From positions 6,386,001 through 6,450,000 of the forward strand of contig NC_018681.1 of the NCBI RefSeq assembly GCF_000250675.2: a stretch of DNA of 64,000 nt, written 5' to 3'. This DNA comes from Nocardia brasiliensis ATCC 700358. GTDB lineage: Bacteria > Actinomycetota > Actinomycetes > Mycobacteriales > Mycobacteriaceae. A program made the translations under genes and the position numbers. Positions 31,026 through 43,758 of the stretch are shown piece by piece. The notes under the pieces are model-generated. The model did not search any database. It saw only the letters and a list, made by a program, of their open reading frames with translations, and had not been told where the DNA came from. Numbering within the stretch: position 1 is the stretch's first letter; every line of letters begins with the position of its first letter.

Positions 31026-34000
31026 TCAGCCGATCTCGACCGGATCGATCTGGACGCGCAGGGGCGCATCGGAACGGTGCGTACTGCGGACCGCCTGGGC
31101 GGCGGTGAGGGAACGGGCGAGCGCCGCGCCGGACCTGCGGTCCACCCGCAACAGGATCCGTTCGACCTCAGCCGGGGAATCGCCGGAGGAGAACGGTTTG
31201 CGGGCCGCGGGTGGCAGCGGGACCGGGCCCAGCACGACGACATCGTCGGGAAGGGTTGCAGTGGAGAGCAATTCGGCGATCGAATCGGAGGTGCCGTCGA
31301 TCGCCGCCATCCGCACCGCGGGCGGGAAACCGACCTCGGCGCGGCTCGCCAGCTCGGCCCGGGCATGGCCGACGGGATCCCAGCGCAGCAGCGTCTGCAC
31401 CGTGGGAATCGAGGGCTCCGCGACGACGAACACCTGCCCGTGCGCACGCACCAGCGTCGCCGCCGCCATCCAGCGGCGCAACGCGTCCTCGGCCGCACGC
31501 AGATCGGCACGGCCGAGCAGGGCCCAGCTGTCCAGCAGCAGCGCCACCCCGTAACCACCGGGCAGCACCGGTTCCGCGCCGACCGTGGCGACCACCACCT
31601 GCGGGCCGGGCTCCACGGTGTCGAGCATCGCGCCGCCGCTCGAACCACGGATCGGAACACCGGGAAAGGCCCGGCCGAGTTCCTCCGCTGTCCGGATCGC
31701 GCCGATCACGACCGCGCGCAACGCCCGCGAACCACAGGCCTGGCAGCGGAACGCCGCCTCCGTGATACCGCACCAGCGACAGCTCGGGCTGTGCGCGGGT
31801 TCAGGTGAATGTCGTTGCCCCGCACGGCCGTCCGGCAACGCGAGCGGCCCGTTGCAATGGCGGCAGCGCGCCGGGGTCCGGCATTTCGCACAGGCCAGCG
31901 CCGGGACATAGCCGCGGCGCGGCACCTGCACCAGCACGCCAGCGCCCTCCTTCAGCGCGGATCGGGCGGCGGCGAAAGCGACCGCGGGAATACGGACCGC
32001 CCGGGCGACCGGATCCCGCTCCAGCGCGGCATCGGAATCGCCGGGCACACTGATGCGCGGGGACGCTTTGCGCACGACCGCCCGGTCGGCCACCAGGTCG
32101 TGCGCCCATCCGGTTTCCACAACCGCCTGGATCTCCGCCGTCCGCGCGAAACCCGCTGCGACGAACGCGGCGCCGGTCTCGTGCGAGCGCAGCATGGCCA
32201 CCTCGCGCGCATGCGGATACGGTGCGCGCGGCTCGGCGTAGGTGTCGTCCCCGTCGTCCCAGATCGCGATGAGCCCCAAATTGCCGGCGGGCGCGAAAAC
32301 CGCGCTGCGCGTACCGACCACCACCCGCGCCGTCCCGCGCAACACCGAAAGCCAGCGCCGATACCGCGCGGCCGGACCCAACCCCGCCGACAACCCGACC
32401 GCCGAATCCCCCAGCAGCCGCTCACATTCCGCCAGCACCCGGTCCAGGTCCCGCTGATCCGGCACCATCAGAATCGCGCTACGTCCCGCACCCGCCACCG
32501 TCGCCGCCAACTCCGCGAGCCGACGCGGCCAATCCTCCCCCGGCAACGCCTGCCACGCCGCCCGCGGACCTTTCCCCTGCGCCAGCGCCGTCACGAACGC
32601 CGGACCGTGCACATACCGATACCAAGCCTCCGGAACCTGCACGTGCGGCGTTTCCTCGGACCCGTTGGCGGTCGAATCCTCTTGCGCCACAACGCCGACG
32701 CCGTCTCCGCTCGAAGCGGAAGGGCCGTCGGTCAACGCCCTGGCATCGGACTCCGCCTGCCCATCCTCGCCCGGTGATCGAGGCGAAGAATCCGCATCCG
32801 TCCGCAACCCGTCAGTCGAATCCGACTGCTCGGCAGCATGCTCCGGCACACCGGGCGACCCTGCGTCTGCATGCGAGAACGTGCGCGGCGAAACCCGCTG
32901 CGGTGCTGCACCGTGCCGTGCCGCGGGCGAAACCTGTTGCGTCGCCTCGCCAGCGGCTCCCATCTCTGACGAAGCGGGATCAGCCGCGGAGTCGATCGCG
33001 GGAGTCGGCTCGGCGGTATCGGCCGCGGGTCGATACGGCGGCACAACCCAATCCGGTTGGATGCCTTCCGTATTATCGGATGCCTCTTCGGTCCCACCTT
33101 CGTCAGCTGAGCCAGCCGCAGCACCTTCCGAGGTCGCGAACGAAACCTGCTGTGGAGCTTGCGAATCGGTGGGGGCGATAGAACCTGCCGTGCCGCTCTC
33201 CGCAGCAACACCGGGACCACCGAGCGTCTTTGCGTCGGCATGAGAGAACACGGGCGGCGGAACCTGGTCCGGCACTACGCCTGACGGCATAGCCGGGTCC
33301 GTCGACGACTTGGGCTCGAGGCGCGGTTGCGCCGCAGCGGATGCCCGCTGCGGTAGACGAGGAGACGGGGTGGACTCAGCATCGGCCGATGGCGCCGAAT
33401 CCGTCTGTCGCGGATCGGGTTCCGGGCCAGCCGATGAGCCGAACGCGGAATGTGGCCGTGCGGCAGTGGAAACGCCCCGCGCGGATCCGGGAGACGACGC
33501 GGTAGAGATCCGCTGCGGAGAAGTCGCAGCACCGTCTTGCTCGTCGCCTGTGCCGAGGTGGTGAGTGGAGTCGTCCGTGGAGGCGGCTTCTGCGGAAAGT
33601 TCTTGTGCGGTATCGGACTGCTTCTGAGATCCACCGGCTCCCAGGTCAGCAAGTGATGCGGCCGCGGCGGGTGGCACTGCGGCGACCGGGACGCGCTGCG
33701 GGGGTGCCGGAGGGGATGTGCGCGCGGTCCCGCCGTTTTCCTCGCGGTTGGGATCGTCGGTGGTCTCGTCACCGTCGTCTTGCACGGAAAGTTCTTGTGC
33801 GGTCGCGGACTTCTTTTTGCCGCCGGTTTCGGTGCGGGCGTGGCGGGGTGGGATGGCGAGGCGGAGGACGTCGGCTCGGGTGCCGGCGTAGCGGGCGGCT
33901 ACGGCGGTGGTCAGTTGGCGGATTTCCGGAGTCAGGACGCGTTCGGCGGAGACGACGCGTTCGAGTTTCACCAGTTTGCCGCTGTGGTCGCTGCGCGCGC

Positions 34001-34229
34001 GGCGCTCCAGGAGGTAGCCGTCGACCAGTCGTCCGGCGAAGCGGACGCGCACGCGCACACCCGGTTGCGCGATTTCGTCCAGTTCGGGCGGGACCAGGTA
34101 GTCGAAGTCACGGTCGAGGTGCGCGGGAGACAACAGCGGAAGCACCCGAGCGATCGGGTACTCCATGCTCGCAGGCCCCCCCGGCAGAACCCCTTGCGAG
34201 GCAGGGGTATCCGCCGCCGGCTCGCTCAC
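31026..34229 (-). CDS. priA: Primosomal protein N' (PriA), helicase-dead type with large insertion
   Basis: Replication-restart protein of 1067 aa. The N-terminal 3'-end-binding domain is normal (PIARVLPLLSPAHLDRDFDY, GVRVRVRFAGRLVDGYLLER). The zinc cysteines are in ACAKCRTPARCRHCNGPL and SPSCRWCGITEAAFRCQACG. The Walker A region is replaced by VAGAGRSAILMVPDQ and the DEAH box by IWDDGDDTYAE, so it should lack helicase ATPase activity, as is known for actinobacterial PriA. Residues ~130-530 are an Ala/Ser/Pro/Glu-rich low-complexity insertion with internal repeats; without it the length would match M. tuberculosis PriA. GTG at 34229 has AGGG upstream. Confidence 0.9.
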   Translation of the reverse strand: MSEPAADTPASQGVLPGGPASMEYPIARVLPLLSPAHLDRDFDYLVPPELDEIAQPGVRVRVRFAGRLVDGYLLERRARSDHSGKLVKLERVVSAERVLTPEIRQLTTAVAARYAGTRADVLRLAIPPRHARTETGGKKKSATAQELSVQDDGDETTDDPNREENGGTARTSPPAPPQRVPVAAVPPAAAASLADLGAGGSQKQSDTAQELSAEAASTDDSTHHLGTGDEQDGAATSPQRISTASSPGSARGVSTAARPHSAFGSSAGPEPDPRQTDSAPSADAESTPSPRLPQRASAAAQPRLEPKSSTDPAMPSGVVPDQVPPPVFSHADAKTLGGPGVAAESGTAGSIAPTDSQAPQQVSFATSEGAAAGSADEGGTEEASDNTEGIQPDWVVPPYRPAADTAEPTPAIDSAADPASSEMGAAGEATQQVSPAARHGAAPQRVSPRTFSHADAGSPGVPEHAAEQSDSTDGLRTDADSSPRSPGEDGQAESDARALTDGPSASSGDGVGVVAQEDSTANGSEETPHVQVPEAWYRYVHGPAFVTALAQGKGPRAAWQALPGEDWPRRLAELAATVAGAGRSAILMVPDQRDLDRVLAECERLLGDSAVGLSAGLGPAARYRRWLSVLRGTARVVVGTRSAVFAPAGNLGLIAIWDDGDDTYAEPRAPYPHAREVAMLRSHETGAAFVAAGFARTAEIQAVVETGWAHDLVADRAVVRKASPRISVPGDSDAALERDPVARAVRIPAVAFAAARSALKEGAGVLVQVPRRGYVPALACAKCRTPARCRHCNGPLALPDGRAGQRHSPEPAHSPSCRWCGITEAAFRCQACGSRALRAVVIGAIRTAEELGRAFPGVPIRGSSGGAMLDTVEPGPQVVVATVGAEPVLPGGYGVALLLDSWALLGRADLRAAEDALRRWMAAATLVRAHGQVFVVAEPSIPTVQTLLRWDPVGHARAELASRAEVGFPPAVRMAAIDGTSDSIAELLSTATLPDDVVVLGPVPLPPAARKPFSSGDSPAEVERILLRVDRRSGAALARSLTAAQAVRSTHRSDAPLRVQIDPVEIG
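33594..33803. repeat. 18-bp exact direct repeats inside priA
   Basis: GGAAAGTTCTTGTGCGGT occurs at 33594-33611 and 33786-33803, exactly 192 bp (64 codons) apart and in the same frame. Both copies encode TAQELS, showing that the insertion grew by in-frame duplication. Confidence 0.85.
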
Positions 34230-34927
34230 GCAGCCCTGGCCGGCTCAGCCGCCGACCGTGGCACGCAAAACATCCGCTCCACCGACAGGTGAGCGCGCAC
34301 CCTGCTCGACAGCGACTTCTGAGCCGGCTGCCCGACCTTCCTTCGCAGCCCCCGGCCAGCGCAACGCCGATCCGACACCACGGCAGGCACCTCGCAGCGA
34401 ATCCGCGACGCATCCGCCCGGTGCCACGGCGGCACGTAGCCCTTCGCAACGCGCTGGCAACCTTCGTCCAAGCCGGGCTGACCTGCCTCGATGACGACCG
34501 CTACGCAACCCGTCGGCGAGTCACCACCGCTCGGCCGGTAACAAGAATTTCCCCACGGATCCGGCCGAAGTGAACGGCCAGAGTGCGCTCGAAACACCCA
34601 ACCAGGGATAGCCCCCCTTGACATCACGTGACGACTCGAGGACCACCGAAAACCCGCCGCCGGGCGCTGAACGCCACGCCCCAACAGCGCGTCAGCCCCC
34701 CGACGCACACCGCGATTCCCGCACCCATTCTGCGTTCCCGCACCCACTCCACCACGCCACAGCGGGTGCGAAAACACAGAACCCGTGCGCGAACGGGCAG
34801 CGGGTGCGACGAACAGCGGGCTCACTCGCGCCGACGGCACCAGCGAGCCCGCTCGACGAACGGGAGGGTCGGTCCGCGCGAAGTCCAACCGCGGGAGGCG
34901 GGACGGCGCCCGGACCGACGTCGTCAT
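34230..34927. other. Long spacer between priA and metK
   Basis: About 700 bp with no recognised gene. The minus frame open across it (233 codons) is Arg/Ser/Gly-rich with no family features. Between 34680 and 34840 the sequence repeats GCGGGTGCG and its complement CGCACCC several times. A candidate metK terminator lies at the right end. Confidence 0.5.
34868..34919 (-). terminator. Possible metK terminator
   Basis: Perfect 9-bp arms GTCGGTCCG and CGGACCGAC enclose 34 nt, starting 9 nt after the metK stop. The long loop lowers confidence. Confidence 0.4.
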
Positions 34928-36139
34928 CTACAGGCCGACGGCTGCGCGCAGTTTGTCGGCGCGGTCGGTGTGCTCCCAGGGCAGGTCGACGTCGGTGCGG
35001 CCGAAGTGGCCGTACGCGGCGGTCGGTGCGTAGATGGGGCGCAGCAGGTCGAGGTCGCGGATGATGGCGCCGGGGCGCAGGTCGAAGACCTCTTTGATCG
35101 CGGTGGCGATGCGTTCCGGGTCGACCTTTTCGGTGCCGAAGGTTTCCACGAACAGGCCGACGGGCGCGGACTTGCCGATGGCGTAGGCCACCTGGACCTC
35201 GACGCGCTCGGACAGGCCGGCCGCGACGACGTTCTTGGCGACCCAGCGCATGGCGTACGCGGCGGAACGGTCCACCTTCGACGGGTCCTTGCCGGAGAAG
35301 GCGCCGCCGCCGTGGCGGGCCATGCCGCCGTAGGTGTCGACGATGATCTTGCGGCCGGTCAGGCCCGCGTCGCCCATCGGGCCGCCGAGCACGAACTTGC
35401 CGGTCGGGTTGACCAGCAGGCGGATGTCGGAGGTGTCCAGGCTGGGTAGTTCGAGGTCCGCCAGCACGGCGTCGACGACCTTTTCCCGGATGTCGGGGGC
35501 GAGCAGGTTGTCCAGGTCGATATCGGCGGCGTGCTGGGTGGAGATGACCACGGTGTCCAGCCGGACCGGACGATCGCCGTCGTATTCGATGGTGACCTGG
35601 GTCTTGCCGTCGGGCCGCAGATAGGGCAGCACGCCGGACTTGCGCACCTCGGTCAGCTTGCGCGACAGGCGATGCGCGAGCGCGATGGGCAGCGGCATGA
35701 GTTCGGGGGTGTCGCTGGTCGCGTAGCCGAACATCAGGCCCTGGTCGCCCGCGCCCTGCTTCTCGATCTCGTCGTCGGAGCCGCCGACCCGCGCCTCGTG
35801 CGAAGTGTCCACGCCCTGCGCGATATCCGGCGATTGCGCGCCGATCGCGATATTGACACCGCAGGAATTGCCGTCGAATCCCTTTGCGGAGGAGTCGTAT
35901 CCGATTTCGAGCACCTTTTCCCGGACGATGCGGGGAATGTCGGCGTAGGCGGAGGTGGTGACCTCACCCGCGACGTGGACCTGGCCGGTCGTCACGAGGG
36001 TTTCCACCGCGACCCGACTGCGCGGGTCCGCCCCGATCAACGCGTCGAGGATGGAATCGCTGATAGCGTCACAGATCTTGTCCGGGTGACCTTCGGTCAC
36101 GGACTCACTGGTGAATAGCCGGCTGCCGGACGTGCGCAC
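34928..36139 (-). CDS. metK: S-adenosylmethionine synthetase
   Basis: Makes S-adenosylmethionine from methionine and ATP. The 403-aa protein has FTSESVTEGHPDKICD (ATP and metal binding), GAGDQGLMFGYA (the methionine loop region) and GGGAFSGKDPSKVDRS (P-loop-like, with catalytic Lys and Asp). GTG at 36139 is chosen for the strong GAGGGAAG upstream; in-frame starts at 36166 and 36208 exist. It follows coaBC on the same strand after 212 bp containing a hairpin. No SAM riboswitch consensus was recognised in its leader. Confidence 0.96.
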   Translation of the reverse strand: MRTSGSRLFTSESVTEGHPDKICDAISDSILDALIGADPRSRVAVETLVTTGQVHVAGEVTTSAYADIPRIVREKVLEIGYDSSAKGFDGNSCGVNIAIGAQSPDIAQGVDTSHEARVGGSDDEIEKQGAGDQGLMFGYATSDTPELMPLPIALAHRLSRKLTEVRKSGVLPYLRPDGKTQVTIEYDGDRPVRLDTVVISTQHAADIDLDNLLAPDIREKVVDAVLADLELPSLDTSDIRLLVNPTGKFVLGGPMGDAGLTGRKIIVDTYGGMARHGGGAFSGKDPSKVDRSAAYAMRWVAKNVVAAGLSERVEVQVAYAIGKSAPVGLFVETFGTEKVDPERIATAIKEVFDLRPGAIIRDLDLLRPIYAPTAAYGHFGRTDVDLPWEHTDRADKLRAAVGL

Positions 36140-36242
36140 AGTTCTTCCCTCTCCCTCACGGGTCATTCGTACGATTTGCGACAGTAACGCGATGCCGTCG
36201 CCGCGCAAACCCTTCGTTCCAGACTATGGCAAACCACTGACG

Positions 36243-36277
36243 CGCTGGACTCGGCGAGAGCTGGCTCTCCCCCAGCG
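36243..36277 (-). terminator. Two-part hairpin between coaBC and metK
   Basis: Nested perfect stems CGCTGG/CCAGCG and GAGAG/CTCTC lie 74 nt after the coaBC stop and about 100 nt before metK. It could be a coaBC terminator or a metK leader structure. Confidence 0.45.
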
Positions 36278-36351
36278 GGTTCGATTGTTCACCCTGACGT
36301 CACTCGGTTGATGATAGTTCCTGGGGCATTATCCCAGTCGCGCAATGAGTT

Positions 36352-37578
36352 TCAGCGCAACAGCGGCCCGAGCGCGTCGAGCACCCGGCTGGCGAGCAGC
36401 GCTTTCGACCCGTGGTCGAGCGACTGTTCGGTACCGTCCGCACCGAGCAGCCAGCCGTTGTTGGTGTCGACCTCGAACGCCTTGCCTTCGCCGACCGCGT
36501 TGACCACCAGCAAATCGCACCCCTTGCGGGCCAGCTTGGCCCGCGCGTAGGTGAGCACGTCGCCGTGCTCGTCACCGGTCTCGGCGGCGAATCCGACGAT
36601 CGCGGTGCCGGGCAGCTGCCCGTCCCGCCGGGCCTGCACCAGGCCGGCGAGGATATCGGTGGTCTTGGTCAACGCGATGACGTCGGGTTCGCCCGCGCCC
36701 TTCTTGATCTTGGCCGCGGCCACGTCGGTGGGCCGGAAATCGGCCACCGCCGCCGCCATGATCACCGCGTCGGCGCCGACCGCGTGCTTGTCCACCGCGG
36801 TCTTCAACTGCTCGGCGGTGGTGATGTGCACCAGGTCGACGGCCGCGGGTGCGGCCATCTCGATCGTGTTGCCCGCGATCAGCGTGACGTGCGCGCCGCG
36901 CTGTGCCGCGACCCGGGCGAGGGCGTAGCCCTGCTTGCCCGAGCTGCGGTTGCCGAGGAAGCGCACCGGATCCAGCGGTTCCCTGGTGCCGCCCGCGGTG
37001 ATCACCACGCGGCGGCCCTCGAGGTCACGCGGGATGGCGTCGGCGCGCTCCAGCAGCAGGGTGGCCAGTCCGAAGATCTCCTCGGGCTCGGGCAGCCGTC
37101 CCGGTCCGGTGTCGGTGCCGGTGAGCCGGCCCGACGCGGGCTCCATCACGATCGCACCGTGGGCGCGCAGCGTCGCGACGTTGGCGACGGTCGCCGGATG
37201 CTCCCACATCTCGGTGTGCATCGCGGGCGCGAACACGATCGGACATCGGGCCGTCAGCAGGGTCGCGGTGAGCAGGTCGTCGGCGCGGCCCTGGGCCGCG
37301 CGTGCCATCAGGTCGGCGGTCGCCGGGGCGATGACCACGAGGTCCGCCTCCTGGCCCAGCCGGACATGCGGCACCTCGGGCACGTCGGTGAACACATCGG
37401 TGTGCACCGGGCTCCCGGACAACGCCTCGAAGGTCGCCTTGCCGACGAACTGCAACGCCGACTCGGTGGGGATCACCCGAACCCGGTGCCCGGTCTCGGT
37501 GAACCGCCGGACCAGCGAGCAGGCTTTGTAGGCGGCGATGCCGCCGCCGACGCCGACGACGATCCGTGTGGTGCTCAC
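36352..37578 (-). CDS. coaBC: Bifunctional phosphopantothenoylcysteine decarboxylase/synthetase
   Basis: Performs two steps of coenzyme A synthesis: CTP-dependent cysteine ligation (CoaB) and FMN-dependent decarboxylation (CoaC). The CoaC half (residues 1-~180) has VVGVGGGIAAYKA and APAMHTEMW (a variant of PxMNxxMW with His in place of Asn). The CoaB half has ITAGGTREPLDPVR, NRSSGKQGYALA and AAVADFRP with KIKK (Lys contacting CTP). GTG at 37578 has GGAGG 5 nt upstream; the 408-aa length is standard. It follows rpoZ after 82 bp. Confidence 0.95.
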   Translation of the reverse strand: MSTTRIVVGVGGGIAAYKACSLVRRFTETGHRVRVIPTESALQFVGKATFEALSGSPVHTDVFTDVPEVPHVRLGQEADLVVIAPATADLMARAAQGRADDLLTATLLTARCPIVFAPAMHTEMWEHPATVANVATLRAHGAIVMEPASGRLTGTDTGPGRLPEPEEIFGLATLLLERADAIPRDLEGRRVVITAGGTREPLDPVRFLGNRSSGKQGYALARVAAQRGAHVTLIAGNTIEMAAPAAVDLVHITTAEQLKTAVDKHAVGADAVIMAAAVADFRPTDVAAAKIKKGAGEPDVIALTKTTDILAGLVQARRDGQLPGTAIVGFAAETGDEHGDVLTYARAKLARKGCDLLVVNAVGEGKAFEVDTNNGWLLGADGTEQSLDHGSKALLASRVLDALGPLLR

Positions 37579-37660
37579 TGTGCCTCCGGCTGCTGGTTCA
37601 TCCCCGCGCCGCGGGGAATTCGGTACCGCGGCGTCCATCGGACGACGCGCACACTCGGGC

Positions 37661-37942
37661 CTACTCGCCTTCGGAGTGCTCGAGCAGGTCGGAGTGGATC
37701 TCGCGCATGGCAACCGAGAGCGGCTTCTCCTGCAGGCCGGGCTCGACCAGCGGGCCGACGTATTCGAGGATCCCGTCGCCGAGCTGGTTGTAGTAGTCGT
37801 TGATCTGGCGGGCCCGCTTGGCCGCGTAGATGACCAGGGCGTACTTGGACGAAGTGCGCTCCAGCAGCTCATCGATCGGGGGGTTGGTCAGGCCGATCGG
37901 GGTGTCGTATGCGGGAACGGTCTTGAGGTCCGTACTGCTCAC
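37661..37942 (-). CDS. rpoZ: RNA polymerase omega subunit
   Basis: A small subunit (93 aa) that aids assembly of the beta' subunit of RNA polymerase. The family core is intact: GLTNPPIDELLERTSSKYAL and VIYAAKRARQIN. The C-terminal extension EPGLQEKPLSVAMREI is typical of actinobacteria. GTG at 37942 is used; the frame is open further upstream but without family similarity. It lies between gmk and coaBC, the usual actinobacterial order. Confidence 0.94.
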   Translation of the reverse strand: MSSTDLKTVPAYDTPIGLTNPPIDELLERTSSKYALVIYAAKRARQINDYYNQLGDGILEYVGPLVEPGLQEKPLSVAMREIHSDLLEHSEGE

Positions 37943-38036
37943 TAGGAGGGCTCCTGCGCGTTGGAGGTGGTGGCCGGGCGAGGCCCGGCCGGGCTGGTGA
38001 ACCCGAGCGTGCCGGACCGGCCGCAGCCGGCCGGGG

Positions 38037-38621
38037 TCACGAACTCGAATTTGTGCTAACGAACAACGATACCAACTGCTCACAGGCGCTGGTCACCTCG
38101 TCGTTCACTATGACGATGTCGAACTCGTCACAGGCCGCCAGTTCGGTCCTGGCGGTTTCCAACCTGCGGGCGATCACCTCGGGCGATTCGGTCCCGCGCG
38201 AGGTGAGCCGGGAGACCAGCTCGTCCCAGCTCGGCGGCGCGAGAAACGCCAGGGTCGCCTCCGGTATCGCTTTGCGTACCGACCGCGCGCCCTCGAGGTC
38301 CACTTCGACCAACACCGGGAGGCCGTCCGCTAGAGCGGCCCGTACCGGCGCTGCCGGGGTGCCCGAACGCTGCAAGCCACCGTGAATATCCGCCCACTCG
38401 AGCAGTTCGCCCGCCTCGATCATGGCGTCGAACTCTTCCCGGGACACGAACCGATAGTCGAGACCGTCGACCTCCCCGGGCCGCGGAGCCCGGGTCGTTG
38501 CCGACACACTGAAGATCAGGTGCGGCAGTCGCTCGCGGACGCAGCGGACCACGGTGGACTTGCCAACGGCCGAGGGGCCGACCAGTACAACCAGCCGACC
38601 CTTCCGCGTGTGTTCGACCAC
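38037..38621 (-). CDS. gmk: Guanylate kinase
   Basis: Phosphorylates GMP to GDP with ATP. The 194-aa protein has the P-loop VLVGPSAVGKSTVV (residues ~12-25), the GMP-binding FSVSATTRAPRPGEVDG and DYRFVSREEFD, and the lid ARRLETARTELAA. It starts 8 nt after the mihF stop, so the two are co-transcribed, and is followed by rpoZ. Confidence 0.95.
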   Translation of the reverse strand: MVEHTRKGRLVVLVGPSAVGKSTVVRCVRERLPHLIFSVSATTRAPRPGEVDGLDYRFVSREEFDAMIEAGELLEWADIHGGLQRSGTPAAPVRAALADGLPVLVEVDLEGARSVRKAIPEATLAFLAPPSWDELVSRLTSRGTESPEVIARRLETARTELAACDEFDIVIVNDEVTSACEQLVSLFVSTNSSS

Positions 38622-38629
38622 CCTCGTTA

Positions 38630-38950
38630 TCAGGCGTCGAAGTCGAACCGGGCCAGCAGCGCCTTGCGCTGCCGATCGCCCAGTCCGCGCAGACGCCGGG
38701 TGGGGGCGATCTCCAGTTCACTCATGATTTCCGCCGCCTTGACCTTGCCCACCTTCGGCAGGGCCTCGAGCAGCGCCGACACCTTCATCTTGCCGAGAAT
38801 CTCATCGGACTCGGCATCGGTGAGGACCTGCTTCAGGTTGGTGCCGCCTCGCTTCAGGCGCTCCTTGAGCTCCGCCCGAGCGCGGCGAGCGGCAGCCGCC
38901 TTCTCCAAAGCAGCGGCGCGCTGCTCGTCAGTCAGCTGGGGAAGGGCCAC
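38630..38950 (-). CDS. mihF: Mycobacterial-type integration host factor
   Basis: A nucleoid-associated DNA-bending protein of 106 aa found only in actinobacteria and unrelated to enterobacterial IHF. It has the long basic N-terminal helix (EQRAAALEKAAAARRARAEL) and the helix-two-turn-helix DNA-binding part SALLEALPKVGKVKAAEIM followed by RLRGLGDRQRKALL. It heads mihF-gmk-rpoZ-coaBC. A long 5' region of over 100 nt, with a small hairpin at about 38983-39000, precedes it. Confidence 0.95.
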   Translation of the reverse strand: MALPQLTDEQRAAALEKAAAARRARAELKERLKRGGTNLKQVLTDAESDEILGKMKVSALLEALPKVGKVKAAEIMSELEIAPTRRLRGLGDRQRKALLARFDFDA

Positions 38951-39562
38951 GGTTCCTCCGTCTCATCGTTCATTGCATCAACTCCTGCCGGTAACCCGGC
39001 AGTCTCAGCGACCGTACCCACGGCATCCGCAGATTGCGAACCCACCCCCCAGGTCAGCGCATGATTCCGGATGCCGTAGACGCGAGAGCGATGCGAATCG
39101 CAAGGGCCCTCTGTCGCTGCGCAGATCGTACCGCCGAAATCGCGAAATGCCCCTTCAGCAGGGAGTTTTCACATCCGACACACGTTAGCCAGCAGGTTGC
39201 GGTGACGCGGCGGGCGACGCTGGCAAACCTGGACGAGTCCGACCAGGAACTTTCTCGGAATTTTCCGCGTGTCGTGCTGTCTTTCAGCGTGTCGCGCGCC
39301 ACAGTCCAGTCAAATGACCGGTTGGGCGCCGCCGCGGCAGTGCGCCGGACCAAGCCGCGCACCGCGCGCTGACGCCATTCTGCGCGGTTGAAGGCTTGAT
39401 CGGGCCGGATAGACCGATCCTGGGGAAAATCGGCCTGGCGGGGCGTACAGGCCCCGCTACGGGCCACATGCACGCGTGCACATGACCGCACCCGAGCAGC
39501 GCAGCACGGCCGCAAACGCACCGAGACCGGCGCTGGTGCGCCGGTCTCGGAGTTCGTTTCAT
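38951..39562. other. mihF promoter region and pyrF downstream region
   Basis: 612 bp without a recognised gene. The left part is the mihF leader: CTGCCGG-TAAC-CCGGCAG hairpin near 38983-39000 and a possible -10 TACGAT at 39130-39125 on the minus strand. The right end holds the pyrF terminator. No small ORF stands out. Confidence 0.55.
39521..39550 (-). terminator. Terminator of the pyr operon
   Basis: A perfect 13-bp stem (CCGAGACCGGCGC and complement) with loop TGGT lies 12 nt after the pyrF stop. Confidence 0.85.
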
Positions 39563-40387
39563 TTATTTCTGGAGAAACGCGAACGCTTCCTGGAATCGGG
39601 CCAGTCCGGCCCGTAGCGCGGGCACGTTCGGTCCGTCGCGCAGCACCTCACGCGACACCGCGGGCACGGCCGCCCGGAACATCGGCTCCGGGACCAGCGC
39701 ACGGATGGTTTCCGGGCCGCCGCCCTGGGCGCCGACGCCCGGCATCAGGATCGGTCCGTTGAGCGCCGACAGGTCCGGGGCATCGGTCAGCGTCGCGCCG
39801 ATCACGACGCCGATCGAGCCGAAGCCCGCACCCGCGTTGCGCGCGGCGGCCTCGTCGACCATCAGCTGCGCGACGGTGCGGCCCTCCCCCGTGTCGACCC
39901 GTTGCACCTGTGCCCCTTCGGGATTCGAGGTGGCGGCCAGCACGAACACCCCGCGGTGCGCGGCCGCGGCGAGGTCCAGAGCCGGTGCCAGCGAACCGAA
40001 TCCGAGGTATGGCGACACCGTCACCGCGTCCGAGCCCAACGGGCCCGCACCCAGCCAGGCCTGCGCGTACGCGTCCATGGTCGAGCCGATGTCGCCGCGC
40101 TTGGCGTCGGCGAGCACCAGCGTGCCGGAGGCCCGCAACACCTCGATGGTGCGCTCCAGCACCGCGATTCCGGCCGAACCGTAGGTTTCGAAGAACGCCA
40201 CCTGCGGCTTGACCATCGCGACCCGGCCGTCGAAGGCCTCGACGCAGATCTCCGCGAACTGCTCCAGTCCGTCCGCGTCGACGCTCAGCCCCCAGGACGC
40301 CAAGAGTCCCGGATGCGGATCGATGCCGACGCACACCGGCCCGAAATGCGCCATGGCGTGCTGCAATCGGTCACCGAAGGTCTTCAT
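39563..40387 (-). CDS. pyrF: Orotidine 5'-phosphate decarboxylase
   Basis: Last step of UMP synthesis. The 274-aa protein is of the larger (type 2) form found in mycobacteria. It shows VCVGIDPHPG, the catalytic LADAKRGDIGST (Asp-Lys-Asp tetrad), VSPYLGFGSL and the phosphate-binding ILMPGVGAQGGGPE. ATG at 40387 has GGAGG 7 nt upstream. It is the last gene of the pyr operon, 44 nt after carB, followed by a strong terminator. Confidence 0.96.
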   Translation of the reverse strand: MKTFGDRLQHAMAHFGPVCVGIDPHPGLLASWGLSVDADGLEQFAEICVEAFDGRVAMVKPQVAFFETYGSAGIAVLERTIEVLRASGTLVLADAKRGDIGSTMDAYAQAWLGAGPLGSDAVTVSPYLGFGSLAPALDLAAAAHRGVFVLAATSNPEGAQVQRVDTGEGRTVAQLMVDEAAARNAGAGFGSIGVVIGATLTDAPDLSALNGPILMPGVGAQGGGPETIRALVPEPMFRAAVPAVSREVLRDGPNVPALRAGLARFQEAFAFLQK

Positions 40388-40431
40388 CGCGCCGCCTCCT
40401 TCCGTGTCCTGCGGCTCGTCCACCGTCGCGA

Positions 40432-43757
<3,326 letters not shown>

Positions 43758-43758
<1 letters not shown>

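Noticed and set aside
34226..34927. 233-codon minus-strand ORF between priA and metK
   Set aside because: Arg/Ser/Gly-rich translation with no family features and typical of high-GC non-coding frames.
36140..36351. SAM riboswitch in the metK leader
   Set aside because: A hairpin exists but no SAM-I, SAM-II or SAM-IV consensus could be recognised by eye.
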